Positions 8,807-17,094 of a DNA stretch of 64,000 nucleotides are shown in pieces. The notes beneath the pieces were generated by a model. The model had not been told where the DNA came from. It ran no database searches and saw nothing but the letters and a program-made list of their open reading frames with translations. Both the position numbers and the translations under genes were made by a program. Every line of letters starts with the position of its first letter. The stretch's first letter is position 1. This DNA comes from Desulfuromonadaceae bacterium (GTDB lineage Bacteria > Desulfobacterota > Desulfuromonadia > Geobacterales > Pseudopelobacteraceae). The stretch is from the NCBI GenBank assembly GCA_028687585.1, contig JAQTZV010000024.1, forward strand, positions 27,442 to 91,441, written 5' to 3'.

Positions 8807-9499
8807 TCAGCCACCGGCGAGTGAAATGTTGAATTCGATTATATCTCTTGATTTCAAAAGCGAGTCCTTTAATTTTTCAAAGTTTTTTTTGTCTGTAGTC
8901 CGAACGGTCATGCGACATTCCAGGCGTTCTCCTTTATCCAATAAGCTGTAACTCAGATTGGCAACAGAGAATCCATTTGCAGCAAGCAATTCGTTGATTT
9001 GTGCTTCGGTCATCACATTATTGCGATTAAAGAGAAGAGAGTGATTTGCAAAAATCTGAGAAGGCATCAAATTTTCAATTCTCCTGAATAAAGATAATGC
9101 TCCAAGCGTAAGGAGGGAAGCTATGACGACAGCACGGTAAAAACCAACACCTGCGAGAATGCCAATAGCCGCAGTTATCCAGATGGAAGCTGCCGTGGTT
9201 AACCCACGTACAGTAAGCCCTTCACGCATGATTACGCCAGCTCCAAGGAAACCGATACCCGTCATTACACCTTGAGCCATCCTGGTCGGGTCAATCCGAA
9301 CTGTCTCCAATGATGCTCCGGCGAACCACTTGCTTTGATACATGGTCACCAGCATGAGGAGGCTCGAAGCTAAGCATACAAGGGTGTGAGTTCTGAAGCC
9401 GGCGGGGCGGCCATGATAACTCCGCTCAAGACCGATAAGTCCCCCGGCAATGGTCGCAACAATGAGGTGCGTAAAAATTGTGAGCCATTCTCTATCCAT
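8807..9499 (-). CDS. MgtC/SapB family membrane protein
   Basis: 230 residues. The N-terminal ~140 residues contain several hydrophobic helices and the family signature: GGLIGLERSYHGRPAGFRTHTLVC, then MTGIGFLGAGVI and GLTTAASIWITAAIG. The C-terminal ~90 residues form a soluble ACT-like domain. Family members contribute to growth at low magnesium or act on membrane ATPase activity in intracellular pathogens; in free-living bacteria the role is unclear. It stands alone, with a AGAGG site upstream of the ATG. Confidence 0.9.
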   Translation of the reverse strand: MDREWLTIFTHLIVATIAGGLIGLERSYHGRPAGFRTHTLVCLASSLLMLVTMYQSKWFAGASLETVRIDPTRMAQGVMTGIGFLGAGVIMREGLTVRGLTTAASIWITAAIGILAGVGFYRAVVIASLLTLGALSLFRRIENLMPSQIFANHSLLFNRNNVMTEAQINELLAANGFSVANLSYSLLDKGERLECRMTVRTTDKKNFEKLKDSLLKSRDIIEFNISLAGG

Positions 9500-9783
9500 G
9501 ACAAGAACCTCTCTTTACTGACTATTTAATGCCGTTATTATGAGAAATTATGCTGTCAGTCTGTCACTGTTGAGTTTTCTGGTCAAGCATTGTCCGCTTT
9601 ATTTCGCGGGGATTCTCCCAAGAATGCTGGTCGGATTCATCCGGAGTTTGCACATTCGCTCTTGTCGATCTATTTTCCCAGTTTTTCCTTTTGGTCCTCT
9701 TGACGTTTTCAATGATCTTGTACGCTAATCAATATCCGAAATAGAAGATTTTTGTCTTATTTCTGATATATTGTGAGGCGATC

Positions 9784-10122
9784 ATGCGCATTAGGAAAGC
9801 GTTTCTGAACAGAAAGCTGCTGTTAGCTGTCTTGTTGACGATACCTATCCTTATGACCATTGGGGGGATGCGGACGCCAAACACCGCCAATCTTAATGAA
9901 TTAAGGCCACATATACGTTACTGCGCGTTAAGTGAAGTCAAGCAAAAAACCGTCGAAAAGCGGAATTACGAAGATTGTCACAATCCTGAAATATACTTGC
10001 AAACGGTATTACAAAATCCCCTTCTGACGATTCGTTATATCCCCGTTCAATTTTTACGACCACATGACAAAGCCGCCACACTTTTTTTTCCTTCCAGAGC
10101 TCCTCCCGTATTTCACGCCTGA
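9784..10122 (+). CDS. Small exported or membrane-anchored protein, unknown
   Basis: 112 residues. The N-terminus has positive charges (RIRKAFLNRK) followed by a hydrophobic stretch (LLLAVLLTIPILMTIGG), fitting a signal peptide or anchor. The mature part has two Cys residues and ends in APPVFHA. A GAGG ribosome site lies eight bases before the ATG. I do not recognise the family. The codon pattern looks coding, but with no neighbours in an operon the call is tentative. The 280 bases upstream (9500-9783) show no gene. Confidence 0.5.
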   Translation: MRIRKAFLNRKLLLAVLLTIPILMTIGGMRTPNTANLNELRPHIRYCALSEVKQKTVEKRNYEDCHNPEIYLQTVLQNPLLTIRYIPVQFLRPHDKAATLFFPSRAPPVFHA

Positions 10123-10305
10123 CATTTGTGGCTTATTCCATATTGCTTAAAGTGTAGCAACTTGAGGTTGCGGTAATACGCTAAGTTGCGCTGAATATAA
10201 CGATTACGCTGCAAACACGGCTTGCGCTGCATGCTGAAGAATACGCTCACGGCAACTTTTTCCATGGCCGTGCTGAATGAATGACCAATAAGGTGAAGTG
10301 TAACT

Positions 10306-10485
10306 ATGAATCTGGAAGAGATTAAAGCAATCGCACAACAGCTCAGTATCAAGGTGAGCAAGATGAAATAGGCTGAACTGGTGCAGGACATCCAGAGTGC
10401 CGAGGGGAATGAGCAATGTTTTGAGGTCGGAAAGTCCACGTCATGCGGTCAAAGTGAATGTAGTTGGTGCGAAATCTGTTCATGA
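10306..10485 (+). pseudogene. SAP-domain-like small protein with in-frame amber codon
   Basis: From the ATG at 10306 the frame reads MNLEEIKAIAQQLSIKVSKMK, then TAG at 10369, then continues AELVQDIQSAEGNEQCF… ending in CGQSECSWCEICS and TGA at 10483. This matches the layout of short SAP-like (Rho N-terminal-like) proteins common in Geobacter relatives, with a helix-turn-helix-like front and a Cys-rich tail. The part after the TAG is well preserved, so the nonsense change is recent or is a sequencing error. No pyrrolysine machinery is visible in the window. Confidence 0.6.
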
Positions 10486-10529
10486 AATTTTCCTTGTCTC
10501 TTAAATCTCAATGAAAAAGGAGAAACCTT

Positions 10530-11361
10530 ATGCAGTGGTTCAATAACATGAAGATCGGTACGAGGTTGGGTGCGGTGTTCGGAGTGGTACTTTTCCTATT
10601 ACTTACAGTAGCAGCTACGGGATACCGATAACGCCATGCAGACGGAAAAAATATCCATAAAAAGTGCTGTTGATGCCAAGGAAGGAGGCAAGGCGGTTGT
10701 TGAGACTGTTGCCGCCATGAAGGAGATCGCCACAAAGATCAGCATCATTGAAGAAATAGCCCGCCAGACCAACCTGCTGGCCCTGAACGCCGCCATTGAA
10801 GCGGCCCGCGCCGGTGAACATGGCAAGGGGTTTGCCGTAGTCGCCTCCGAAGTCCGGAAGTTGGCTGAGCGGAGTCAGTCGGCAGCCGGAGAAATATCCA
10901 GCCTCTCCACTCGCAGTGTGGCAGTTGCCGAGCAGGCCGGTGACATGTTGACCAAGATGGTGCCTGACATCCAGCGCACCGCAGAACTGGTGCAGGAGAT
11001 CACCGCTGCCAGCAAAGAGCAGGATACCGGCGCCGAGCAGATCAACAAGGCCATCCAGCAGTTGGACCAGGTTATCCAGCAGAACGCCTCGGCCTCCGAA
11101 GAGATGGCTTCCACCTCCGAAGAACTCTCCAGTCAGGCCGATCTGTTGAAAGATTCGATCAGCTTCTTCCAGATCGACAGCAGCGGTTCCCGGCAGCCTG
11201 GCCGCGACGTGCAGCTTCCGCAACACAGGGCGCAGGTGGCGCACATCGGCCGCAAAGCCGTAATAGCCCCTGAGAAAAAAGTGGCCAGAGGCGGTATTCA
11301 TCTCCAGTTGGAAGCAAAGAGAGGGGCTGACCAGATTGTCGATGAATTCGAAAAGTACTAG
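10530..11361 (+). pseudogene. Methyl-accepting chemotaxis protein, internally deleted
   Basis: 10530-10631 encodes a typical MCP start (MQWFNNMKIGTRLGAVFGVV plus part of the first membrane helix) and then hits TAA at 10629. In another frame, 10636-11361 encodes an intact signalling domain ([29 protein letters not shown]…) with about 60 extra C-terminal residues. The periplasmic sensor, second membrane helix and HAMP domain are missing, so a deletion with a frameshift has joined the two ends. The second frame starts at an ATG (10636) and could in principle make a soluble 241-residue signalling piece, but its ribosome site is poor. A CheW gene follows. Confidence 0.8.
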
Positions 11362-11371
11362 GGAGGGGGGC

Positions 11372-11860
11372 ATGAGCGTATCAGCAATAACTGAAGCAAC
11401 TCAGTACTTGACATTCAAGCTGGACGAAGAGGTTTTTGCCCTCGACGTGTCCAAGGTCAAGGAGATACTGGAATACACCACCGTCACCAAGGTGCCCCAG
11501 ACCCCGGATTTCATGCGGGGTGTCATTAATCTACGTGGAAGCGTTGTGCCGGTGATTGACCTCCGCCTGAAATTCGGGATGACCGTAACCGAGCAGAGCA
11601 TTAATACTTGTATCATAGTTGCTGAAGTTGATATGGAGGGTGAAACCATTCTTCTCGGCGCACTGGCGGACTCGGTGCAGGAGGTGAACGAGATGGAACC
11701 GGAGCAGATCGAAGCCGCGCCCCATATCGGCACCCGCCTTAACACCGACTTCATCAAGGGGATGGGGAAGCAAGATAACTACTTTGTGATGATACTGGAT
11801 ATCGACAAGGTGTTCAGTTCAGATGATCTGGCAGGCATTCAAAGTTCTGATATGCCATGA
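11372..11860 (+). CDS. cheW: CheW-type chemotaxis coupling protein
   Basis: 162 residues from the ATG at 11372, which has GGGAGG 4-10 bases upstream; the earlier in-frame ATG (11336) lies within the MCP relic. CheW features: YLTFKLDEEVFALDVSKVKEIL, GVINLRGSVVPVIDLRLKFGM and the C-terminal MILDIDKVFSS. Its partner receptor upstream has been gutted, so the adaptor may now serve other receptors. It differs considerably from the CheW at 6.1 kb, so the two are not a recent duplicate. Confidence 0.92.
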   Translation: MSVSAITEATQYLTFKLDEEVFALDVSKVKEILEYTTVTKVPQTPDFMRGVINLRGSVVPVIDLRLKFGMTVTEQSINTCIIVAEVDMEGETILLGALADSVQEVNEMEPEQIEAAPHIGTRLNTDFIKGMGKQDNYFVMILDIDKVFSSDDLAGIQSSDMP

Positions 11861-11965
11861 AATATGATAAATTTTATGGCCCCTGAGGCCGGCTTAGTGA
11901 CTTTTTTCGTGCAAGCTATTTCAACCGTGCATCTCCTGCTACAATAAGATTACCTTTTTTCATTT

Positions 11966-12003
11966 GCCCCGTATCCGCTTTAGTAGGGATGCGGGGCCTT
12001 TTT
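11966..12003 (+). terminator. Rho-independent terminator after cheW
   Basis: Stem GCCCCGTATCC paired with GGATGCGGGGC (one G-U pair), a 10-base loop, then CTTTTTG. It lies about 100 bases after the cheW stop. The remaining gap, 12004-12232, holds nothing I can identify. Confidence 0.75.
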
Positions 12004-12232
12004 GTACGTACCGCCAAAAGATTACGCTTGAATAGCTCCTTCATTTATTGAGTTGACTCTCATGGAAGAGGGAAATATGTAAGTCCTCAACAAAGACTTA
12101 TTACGAATACCATAATGAATCACTCCACAGCAAGCTACTGGGCATCACAAATTCAGGCGTATATCTCGACCATTATTCGTTTAGGAAATAACGGTTACCT
12201 TTTCAGTTTCCACTCCCAAATTCTGAGACCAG

Positions 12233-12260
12233 AAAAAAAAGGACCCCCCTGAGGGAATCC
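12233..12260 (-). terminator. Terminator for the TPR protein gene
   Basis: Read on the minus strand the sequence forms GGATTCCC-TCA-GGGGGTCC (with two G-U pairs) followed by a run of eight T. It begins a few bases after the stop codon at 12268. Confidence 0.65.
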
Positions 12261-12267
12261 CTTTTTT

Positions 12268-13008
12268 CTACCGTTTGCCGCCCATGCGCCGCTGCATGCG
12301 GCCACCCATTGATGCCATCTGGTACTTCTGGAGAGCGCCGAGGCTTTCCAAGTGGAACTGGAACCAGAGATCCCCATACGCCCGCATGTTCATTTTTTTG
12401 CCGTTTTGAAGGGATTCCAGCAGATCCTTTAACTTTTCATCACCCGGGTTTTTTTTGAGGCCTTTGGTAAGGAGCTCCCTGGCTTTATCCGCCTCCCCGC
12501 TCTCATTCATGCAATATGCATACAGAGCCCAGAGCAGTGATTCTTTGCTGTTCCATTGCACCGCTTTTTCAAAGGTGCTGATCATCTTGTCCTTCTTCTG
12601 GCGCTTCATGTAAGAAACGGCCAGCATGGCGGTGGCGGCCCAGTTTTTAAAGAACGATTTTTCCAGATGCGGGAAGGCATTCGAGAAATCCCGCTTCATA
12701 TAATATATCATACCGATCTGTGATTCGAGCTGCCCTTCGACATACAACTGCCATTTGCTGTACTGGAGCGCATCCTTCAGCTCGCGGATCGCTTTTTCAA
12801 AGCGTGGCGGCTGCGCCTGCAGGTCTTTGCCGGCTGCCTCTATGGAGGCCATAACCTTCTTCATGGTTATTTTCGAGAAAATAACAAACACAAGGCCGAA
12901 GATGATAAAGGCGGCGATCAGTGAGCCCCACCAGGGAAGCTGGAGGACAAAAATCATTATCAGCAGCACGGCAACTGAAGCAGCTGCTGAGATCAAGAGG
13001 TTATACAT
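12268..13008 (-). CDS. TPR-containing membrane protein
   Basis: 246 residues. Two adjacent N-terminal membrane helices (about 3-22 and 26-45) anchor a cytoplasmic helical domain of tetratricopeptide-like repeats (for example YVEGQLESQIGMIYYMKRDFSNAFPHLEKSF and ESLLWALYAYCMNESGEADKARELLTKGL). The tail is Met/Arg/Gly-rich (MASMGGRMQRRMGG). Such proteins act as scaffolds; no specific role can be given. It is followed closely by its own terminator. The mltD-like gene lies 47 bases upstream on the same strand, so co-transcription is possible. Confidence 0.75.
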   Translation of the reverse strand: MYNLLISAAASVAVLLIMIFVLQLPWWGSLIAAFIIFGLVFVIFSKITMKKVMASIEAAGKDLQAQPPRFEKAIRELKDALQYSKWQLYVEGQLESQIGMIYYMKRDFSNAFPHLEKSFFKNWAATAMLAVSYMKRQKKDKMISTFEKAVQWNSKESLLWALYAYCMNESGEADKARELLTKGLKKNPGDEKLKDLLESLQNGKKMNMRAYGDLWFQFHLESLGALQKYQMASMGGRMQRRMGGKR

Positions 13009-13055
13009 CGGTGATTCCTTTCATTATGCGTGGCTATGGTATGGGATAAACGGAG

Positions 13056-14552
13056 TCAGCTTTTAGATTCAGCGGGGGTCATTTCACCGTTCTTTTCGGT
13101 AAACTTTGCGATAATAATGCGTCGACCCGGTTTGAGGGCAACTTTTACTTTCAGGTTGTTCCAGGCGGAAAGCAGTTTTGTCGATACATTGAAGCGTTTG
13201 GACAGTGCCGAGAGAGTATCACCGCTTTTTATCGTGTAATATTTTGCGTAACTTCCCTTAGCAGATGCCGCCTGTACCGTGCGACCTTCATGGCTGAAAT
13301 CGACGGTCTGTTTGACCGGCACGAGCAGCGATTTTCCGGCTATGCGACTTTTCACATTCAGGCCGTTAAGCTCTGCCAACGTCGCAGGGGAGGTGTTGAA
13401 TCGCCGCGCGACACTTTTGAGGGAGTCTTTTTTGCGCGCCTTATAGCGGCTGTACAGAACGCGTTCAGTAAAACGCTGATTTTCAGGAACCTTCACATAT
13501 TCGGTTTCGAATTGCTGTTTGCTCCCTTTGGGGATTTTGAGCAGGTAGTCTGGATAGTTAGGCGGAGTGCACCAGTGACGCAGGTCCGGATTCAACTCCT
13601 TGATCGATTCGTAGGTCGTGCCGCTCAACTTTGCCGCCAGATCGAGGTTGGTGCGGGAAGGTATTGTGACGGTGTCGTACTCGATCGGTGTCAGATAGGC
13701 GATGTCGGTGAAGCCGTAGCGGGCAGGTTCTTTGGCAATGATGGCAGCAGCCAGAAGCTTTGGCACGTATTCTTTGGTTTCGCGTTTCAGATATGAGCCC
13801 TGGGCAATTTCCCAAAAGTCGTTGGTGTTGTACATGCTGATGGCACGTAGAATTTTATTTTCACCGGCGTTGTAACCGGCTGTTGCCAGGTACCAGTCAC
13901 CGTTAAACATGCCATAGAGCTCTTTCAGGTACAATGCCGCAGCCGTTGTTGCTTTGACAGGATCTTTGCGTTCATCGATCCATTGGTCGATCCGGAGGTC
14001 ATAATGCCGCCCCGTTTCGGAAATGAACTGCCACGGACCGACAGCATTGGCCCAGGACTGGGCGTGCATCTGAAAGCCGCTCTCGATCATTGCGACATAC
14101 ACCAGATCTTCCGGCATCCCTTCGCGCTTCAGAATATCTTTCATCATCGGGATATAGCGGGCCGAGCGCGATAACCATTTCGAGAATGACGCTTTGCCGC
14201 TGGTTTGGAAGTAGTAAAGGAAATATTCAACTTTACTGTTCAGTGTTAACGGGATATCGGAAATCGGCAGGTCGGCTTCAGGCGGTTCAAGTTCACTCTC
14301 TTCGTCACCGGAAGCGCGCAACTCTTCAAGAGAAAAAATAGCAGCAACAGGTGCAGTCGCCACGGGACCTATCGAGTTCTGATCGCCAAAAGAGGCAAGC
14401 GCCGGTATCTCGTTTGCTCCGGGCGGCAGGGCATTTGGCCGGGTCAACTCGGCCAGCAGCGGCTGTATCGGCTCCATGGCGGTTGCCGGGAGGGCATAGA
14501 TCAGCCCGGCAAACAGTATAAAAATATATGTACGAATGGTGTGTCGAATCAT
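13056..14552 (-). CDS. mltD: Membrane-bound lytic murein transglycosylase D-like, with two LysM domains
   Basis: 498 residues from the ATG at 14550-14552 (GTCCC just upstream; the earlier possible start at 14591 gives a poorer signal peptide). Signal peptide 1-26 ends in ALPATAM. The SLT catalytic domain lies around residues 110-240: the catalytic Glu is in YVAMIESGFQMHAQSWANAVGPWQF, with ATAGYNAGENK after it. Two LysM peptidoglycan-binding repeats at the C-terminus: YKARKKDSLKSVARRFN and YYTIKSGDTLSALSKRFN. It cleaves the glycan chain of peptidoglycan, forming 1,6-anhydro ends. No lipobox is visible, so it is probably periplasmic rather than a lipoprotein. Confidence 0.9.
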   Translation of the reverse strand: MIRHTIRTYIFILFAGLIYALPATAMEPIQPLLAELTRPNALPPGANEIPALASFGDQNSIGPVATAPVAAIFSLEELRASGDEESELEPPEADLPISDIPLTLNSKVEYFLYYFQTSGKASFSKWLSRSARYIPMMKDILKREGMPEDLVYVAMIESGFQMHAQSWANAVGPWQFISETGRHYDLRIDQWIDERKDPVKATTAAALYLKELYGMFNGDWYLATAGYNAGENKILRAISMYNTNDFWEIAQGSYLKRETKEYVPKLLAAAIIAKEPARYGFTDIAYLTPIEYDTVTIPSRTNLDLAAKLSGTTYESIKELNPDLRHWCTPPNYPDYLLKIPKGSKQQFETEYVKVPENQRFTERVLYSRYKARKKDSLKSVARRFNTSPATLAELNGLNVKSRIAGKSLLVPVKQTVDFSHEGRTVQAASAKGSYAKYYTIKSGDTLSALSKRFNVSTKLLSAWNNLKVKVALKPGRRIIIAKFTEKNGEMTPAESKS

Positions 14553-14671
14553 AGGGACGGGAAGTATAACGGAAGCAATGCTGAAAGTCAATGATACGAA
14601 AACTCTTGATGGGTGGGCTTTTGCAGCGCAATGCTCCGTTTGGCGGGAGGTTTGATGGCGTTCGAGTTGAC

Positions 14672-14702
14672 AAAAAAGAGCCCACCGGAGTGGGCACTTT
14701 TT
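14672..14702 (-). terminator. Terminator for the YtxH-type gene
   Basis: On the minus strand GCCCAC-TCCG-GTGGGC is followed by TCTTTTTTG. It lies just past the stop codon at 14718; the A-rich other side means it could also work for the opposite direction. Confidence 0.75.
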
Positions 14703-14717
14703 GCTGGTGTTTGATTA

Positions 14718-15023
14718 CTACTGCGCCGGAGTGCGCTCCTTTTGCATTGCCTCGCGACCGGCTTCAATAGCGGAAGCCAGAACAGATTTTTTATCTGCGA
14801 ATGTTTCTTTGCCGTCTTCAACGGCAGTTTTGATTTTTTCCTGTGCTTCCTTGGCGTACTCTTTTATTTTGTCGACAGCGTCCTCAGTAAGATCAAGGAT
14901 GTTTTCGCGCATTTCACGACCACTTTTGGGTGCGTACAGCAGAGCCAATCCTGCTCCGATTGCTGCTCCTGCTACAAATGATACCAATACAGTTCCGGCT
15001 GATACTTCACAATTGTCTGACAT
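14718..15023 (-). CDS. YtxH-domain small membrane protein
   Basis: 101 residues from the ATG at 15021-15023 (GGGGAGG upstream). A glycine/alanine-rich membrane helix (VLVSFVAGAAIGAGLALLYAPKSGREMRE, residues 10-38) carries the YtxH signature, followed by a charged amphipathic helix predicted to form a coiled coil. Function is unknown; relatives are often induced by stress. It follows the DUF948 gene by two bases, so they are one operon, a pairing seen in other bacteria. A second YtxH protein lies at 35.8 kb. Confidence 0.8.
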   Translation of the reverse strand: MSDNCEVSAGTVLVSFVAGAAIGAGLALLYAPKSGREMRENILDLTEDAVDKIKEYAKEAQEKIKTAVEDGKETFADKKSVLASAIEAGREAMQKERTPAQ

Positions 15024-15025
15024 GA

Positions 15026-15421
15026 TTACATACCTCCCCTTTTTTTTAGATACCGATCCAATATATATTTTCCTGCTGCCCTGGCGCCGGTTGTCCACAC
15101 CGAAGAGGCGGTAACAACGCTGCTGACAACACCAACCGCTCGATTAATAGTGCGAAGATTACGGCCGGACTCCCCGAGTGCTGACATTAAACATATTACA
15201 TCCTCGGTGTGCTCGGCAACACCACCACTGACGGTTTTCAGCTCCGTAAGTACGCTGGTCAACTCCTGCAGCGTCGGCTGCAACTCCCCTTTGACCATAT
15301 CAGCCAACTCCCCGACCGAAGCGGCGGTACGCTTGATGGTAAGGAGGGTCGGAATCAGCGTCAGTACCAGAACGCAGATTGCGACAGCTATGATTATCAG
15401 GGCAACTCCGGTCAACGGCAT
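15026..15421 (-). CDS. DUF948-type membrane protein
   Basis: 131 residues from the ATG at 15419-15421, with GGAGGT upstream; a longer frame to 15472 has no ribosome site. One N-terminal membrane helix (LTGVALIIIAVAICVLVLTLIPTLL), then a region of heptad-like helices (IKRTAASVGELADMVKGELQPTLQELTSVL) as in DUF948 proteins. The C-terminus is basic (RYLKKRGGM). No enzymatic motif. Its tight linkage to YtxH suggests a joint envelope role, which is inference. Confidence 0.75.
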   Translation of the reverse strand: MPLTGVALIIIAVAICVLVLTLIPTLLTIKRTAASVGELADMVKGELQPTLQELTSVLTELKTVSGGVAEHTEDVICLMSALGESGRNLRTINRAVGVVSSVVTASSVWTTGARAAGKYILDRYLKKRGGM

Positions 15422-15491
15422 TAGTGACCTCCAGTAGAAAAATAAAAAATTCTTATGGCGAGTATAGAGCAATTCGGGAAAATTTCAACGC

Positions 15492-16448
15492 CTAAACATA
15501 TTCTCTGTCCGGCATTATTTTAGAAACCAGTTCTTCTACTGCCGAATACGGGTCAATAATGCGGTCATTCATCTCTGACACGACTCTGTCAAGGTGGTTG
15601 CTCCTGGCCATGTACTGTAACGCTTTTTTTAGCAGGGTGTCTCGTAGAATACTCATGAAATGGCGCTGGTTACGATCACGTAAAAAATCAGTAATTGCGC
15701 CACTTGACTGGAAAAAAGCCCGGTGAGAGAGGATTTCCCCGGTAAGTTCTTCAATGCCGGTGCCCCGCTGCGCTTCGGTCTTCATTACCCGGGGATTCCA
15801 GCCGTCTTCCACGGTATGGCGCATGTCGAGCATGGTGCTTAATTCCCGTGCCGTCCGGTCGGCGCCCTCACGGTCAGCCTTGTTGACGACAAAAATATCG
15901 CCGATTTCCAGGATTCCGGCTTTAATCGCCTGAATATCGTCGCCGAGTCCCGGTACCATGACAACACAGGTAGTGTGCGCTTCTTTAACAATATCAACCT
16001 CGTCCTGGCCAACACCAACCGTTTCGATGATGACAATGTCCATGCCGAGAGCGTCCATAACCAGGGCGACATCAGAGGTTGAGCGGGAAAGGCCGCCCAG
16101 AGCGCCTCGTGTCGCCAGGCTGCGGATGAAAACGCCTTCATCGCAGGAATGCCGGTTCATGCGGATGCGGTCACCCAGGATTGCGCCTCCGGTGAAGGGG
16201 CTGGTCGGGTCGATTGCGACGACGCCGACTTTTTTCCCCCGCCCGCGAAACGAGGCGGTCAACTGGTCGACCAGAGTCGATTTCCCGGCACCGGGGGGGC
16301 CGGTTATGCCGATGATAAACGCGTTGCCGGTGTGCGGATAGAGCAGTTTAAGCTCTTCAATGGCCTGGGGACGACCATCGTCAATGTCGCGCATCAGTCG
16401 TGCCGCGGCGCGGATGTTGCCTGTTAATACCTGTTCTGCAAGGGACAT
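15492..16448 (-). CDS. meaB: Methylmalonyl-CoA mutase-associated GTPase MeaB
   Basis: 318 residues from the ATG at 16446-16448 (AGGTG seven bases upstream). The TTG at 16520 would extend into the HicB gene and is rejected. MeaB/ArgK G3E-type GTPase motifs: P-loop GPPGAGKST, switch region AIDPTSPFTGGAILGDR, DIVIIETVGVGQ and the base-recognition NKAD. It gates loading and protection of adenosylcobalamin in B12-dependent mutases. The mutase B12-binding subunit and cobO lie 10 kb away in another operon; the large mutase subunit is not in the window. Confidence 0.93.
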   Translation of the reverse strand: MSLAEQVLTGNIRAAARLMRDIDDGRPQAIEELKLLYPHTGNAFIIGITGPPGAGKSTLVDQLTASFRGRGKKVGVVAIDPTSPFTGGAILGDRIRMNRHSCDEGVFIRSLATRGALGGLSRSTSDVALVMDALGMDIVIIETVGVGQDEVDIVKEAHTTCVVMVPGLGDDIQAIKAGILEIGDIFVVNKADREGADRTARELSTMLDMRHTVEDGWNPRVMKTEAQRGTGIEELTGEILSHRAFFQSSGAITDFLRDRNQRHFMSILRDTLLKKALQYMARSNHLDRVVSEMNDRIIDPYSAVEELVSKIMPDREYV

Positions 16449-16516
16449 GGGGCACCTGTTGTCGATAGGATTATAAACGGGGGGTACTGTTGAAAAAGGT
16501 TTATTTTCGAGATTAC

Positions 16517-16855
16517 TCAACTATGGACAGCATTTTGTAGAACCTTTTGACAATAACTGTTCAGGCTTTCGCCGACTCGCGCCGCCCTTATTGATACCTC
16601 TTTGTGCAGATCCGATCCGACGCGAAGAACGAACCGCCCCGAATACTGTTTGTTGGCTGTGGCAGCGGGAAGGGGTTTGCCGTCAGTCTGATACAGTTCA
16701 ATCGCCTCCGAAACCACCTGACACAACTCTTCATAAACTTTTGTTTCGTTGGTGCCATGAACCCCGCCAAAAATAAGTCCGGGGCAGGTGCCAATGTAGC
16801 ATGAGTCTTCTTCCGACCACTCTACAATTTTCAAATATTTGTCAGCCGGTTTCAT
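16517..16855 (-). CDS. hicB: HicB-family antitoxin
   Basis: 112 residues. The N-terminal half is the HicB RNase-H-like fold (YLKIVEWSEEDSCYIGTCPGLIFGGVHG…), and the C-terminal half (RFVLRVGSDLHKEVSIRAARVGESLNSYCQKVL) is an Arc-type ribbon-helix-helix DNA-binding domain. It neutralises HicA and represses the operon. Its ATG overlaps the hicA stop (ATGA), showing translational coupling with toxin first, the usual order. Appears intact. Confidence 0.92.
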   Translation of the reverse strand: MKPADKYLKIVEWSEEDSCYIGTCPGLIFGGVHGTNETKVYEELCQVVSEAIELYQTDGKPLPAATANKQYSGRFVLRVGSDLHKEVSIRAARVGESLNSYCQKVLQNAVHS

Positions 16856-17049
16856 CGTTTGCTCTCCTCAATCACTTTCTTTACCAGTCGCTCCTGATAC
16901 GGTTTCACATCATCACCGGCATGGCCGGAAATGGTAAGCGGCATGGAGCAATTGGGATGTGTAAAGTTTCGATGACTCCCTTTGCCACCTCTGTCGGTAA
17001 AGCCTGCTTGTTTCAGGAGTGCGATAATTTCTCGTAGTTTTGGTGGCAT
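16852..17049 (-). CDS. hicA: HicA-family mRNA interferase toxin
   Basis: 65 residues, typical HicA size, with a double-stranded-RNA-binding-like fold. The catalytic His is H26 in GGKGSHRNFTHP, and the C-terminal DDVKPYQERLVKKVIEES matches the family. It cleaves mRNA when not bound by HicB. The upstream region carries an inverted repeat that is a good operator candidate. Both genes are intact, unlike the two decayed toxin-antitoxin pairs in the window. Confidence 0.92.
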   Translation of the reverse strand: MPPKLREIIALLKQAGFTDRGGKGSHRNFTHPNCSMPLTISGHAGDDVKPYQERLVKKVIEESKR

Positions 17050-17054
17050 GATAA

Positions 17055-17075
17055 ATAGTATCAGTCTGGTACTAT
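17055..17075 (-). promoter_or_regulatory. Candidate HicB operator upstream of hicA
   Basis: Inverted repeat ATAGTATCAG-T-CTGGTACTAT, nine of ten positions matching, centred 16 bases before the hicA start. HicB proteins with an Arc-type domain bind such palindromes; binding here is inferred. Confidence 0.55.
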
Positions 17076-17094
17076 GAAGTCAATGTGTTCTAAC

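Noticed and set aside
9540..9728. 62-residue ORF upstream of the small exported protein
   Set aside because: No ribosome site and composition not convincing; treated as chance.
10615..11373. 252-residue antisense ORF over the MCP relic
   Set aside because: Antisense shadow of the MCP signalling domain; such frames are common opposite coiled-coil genes.
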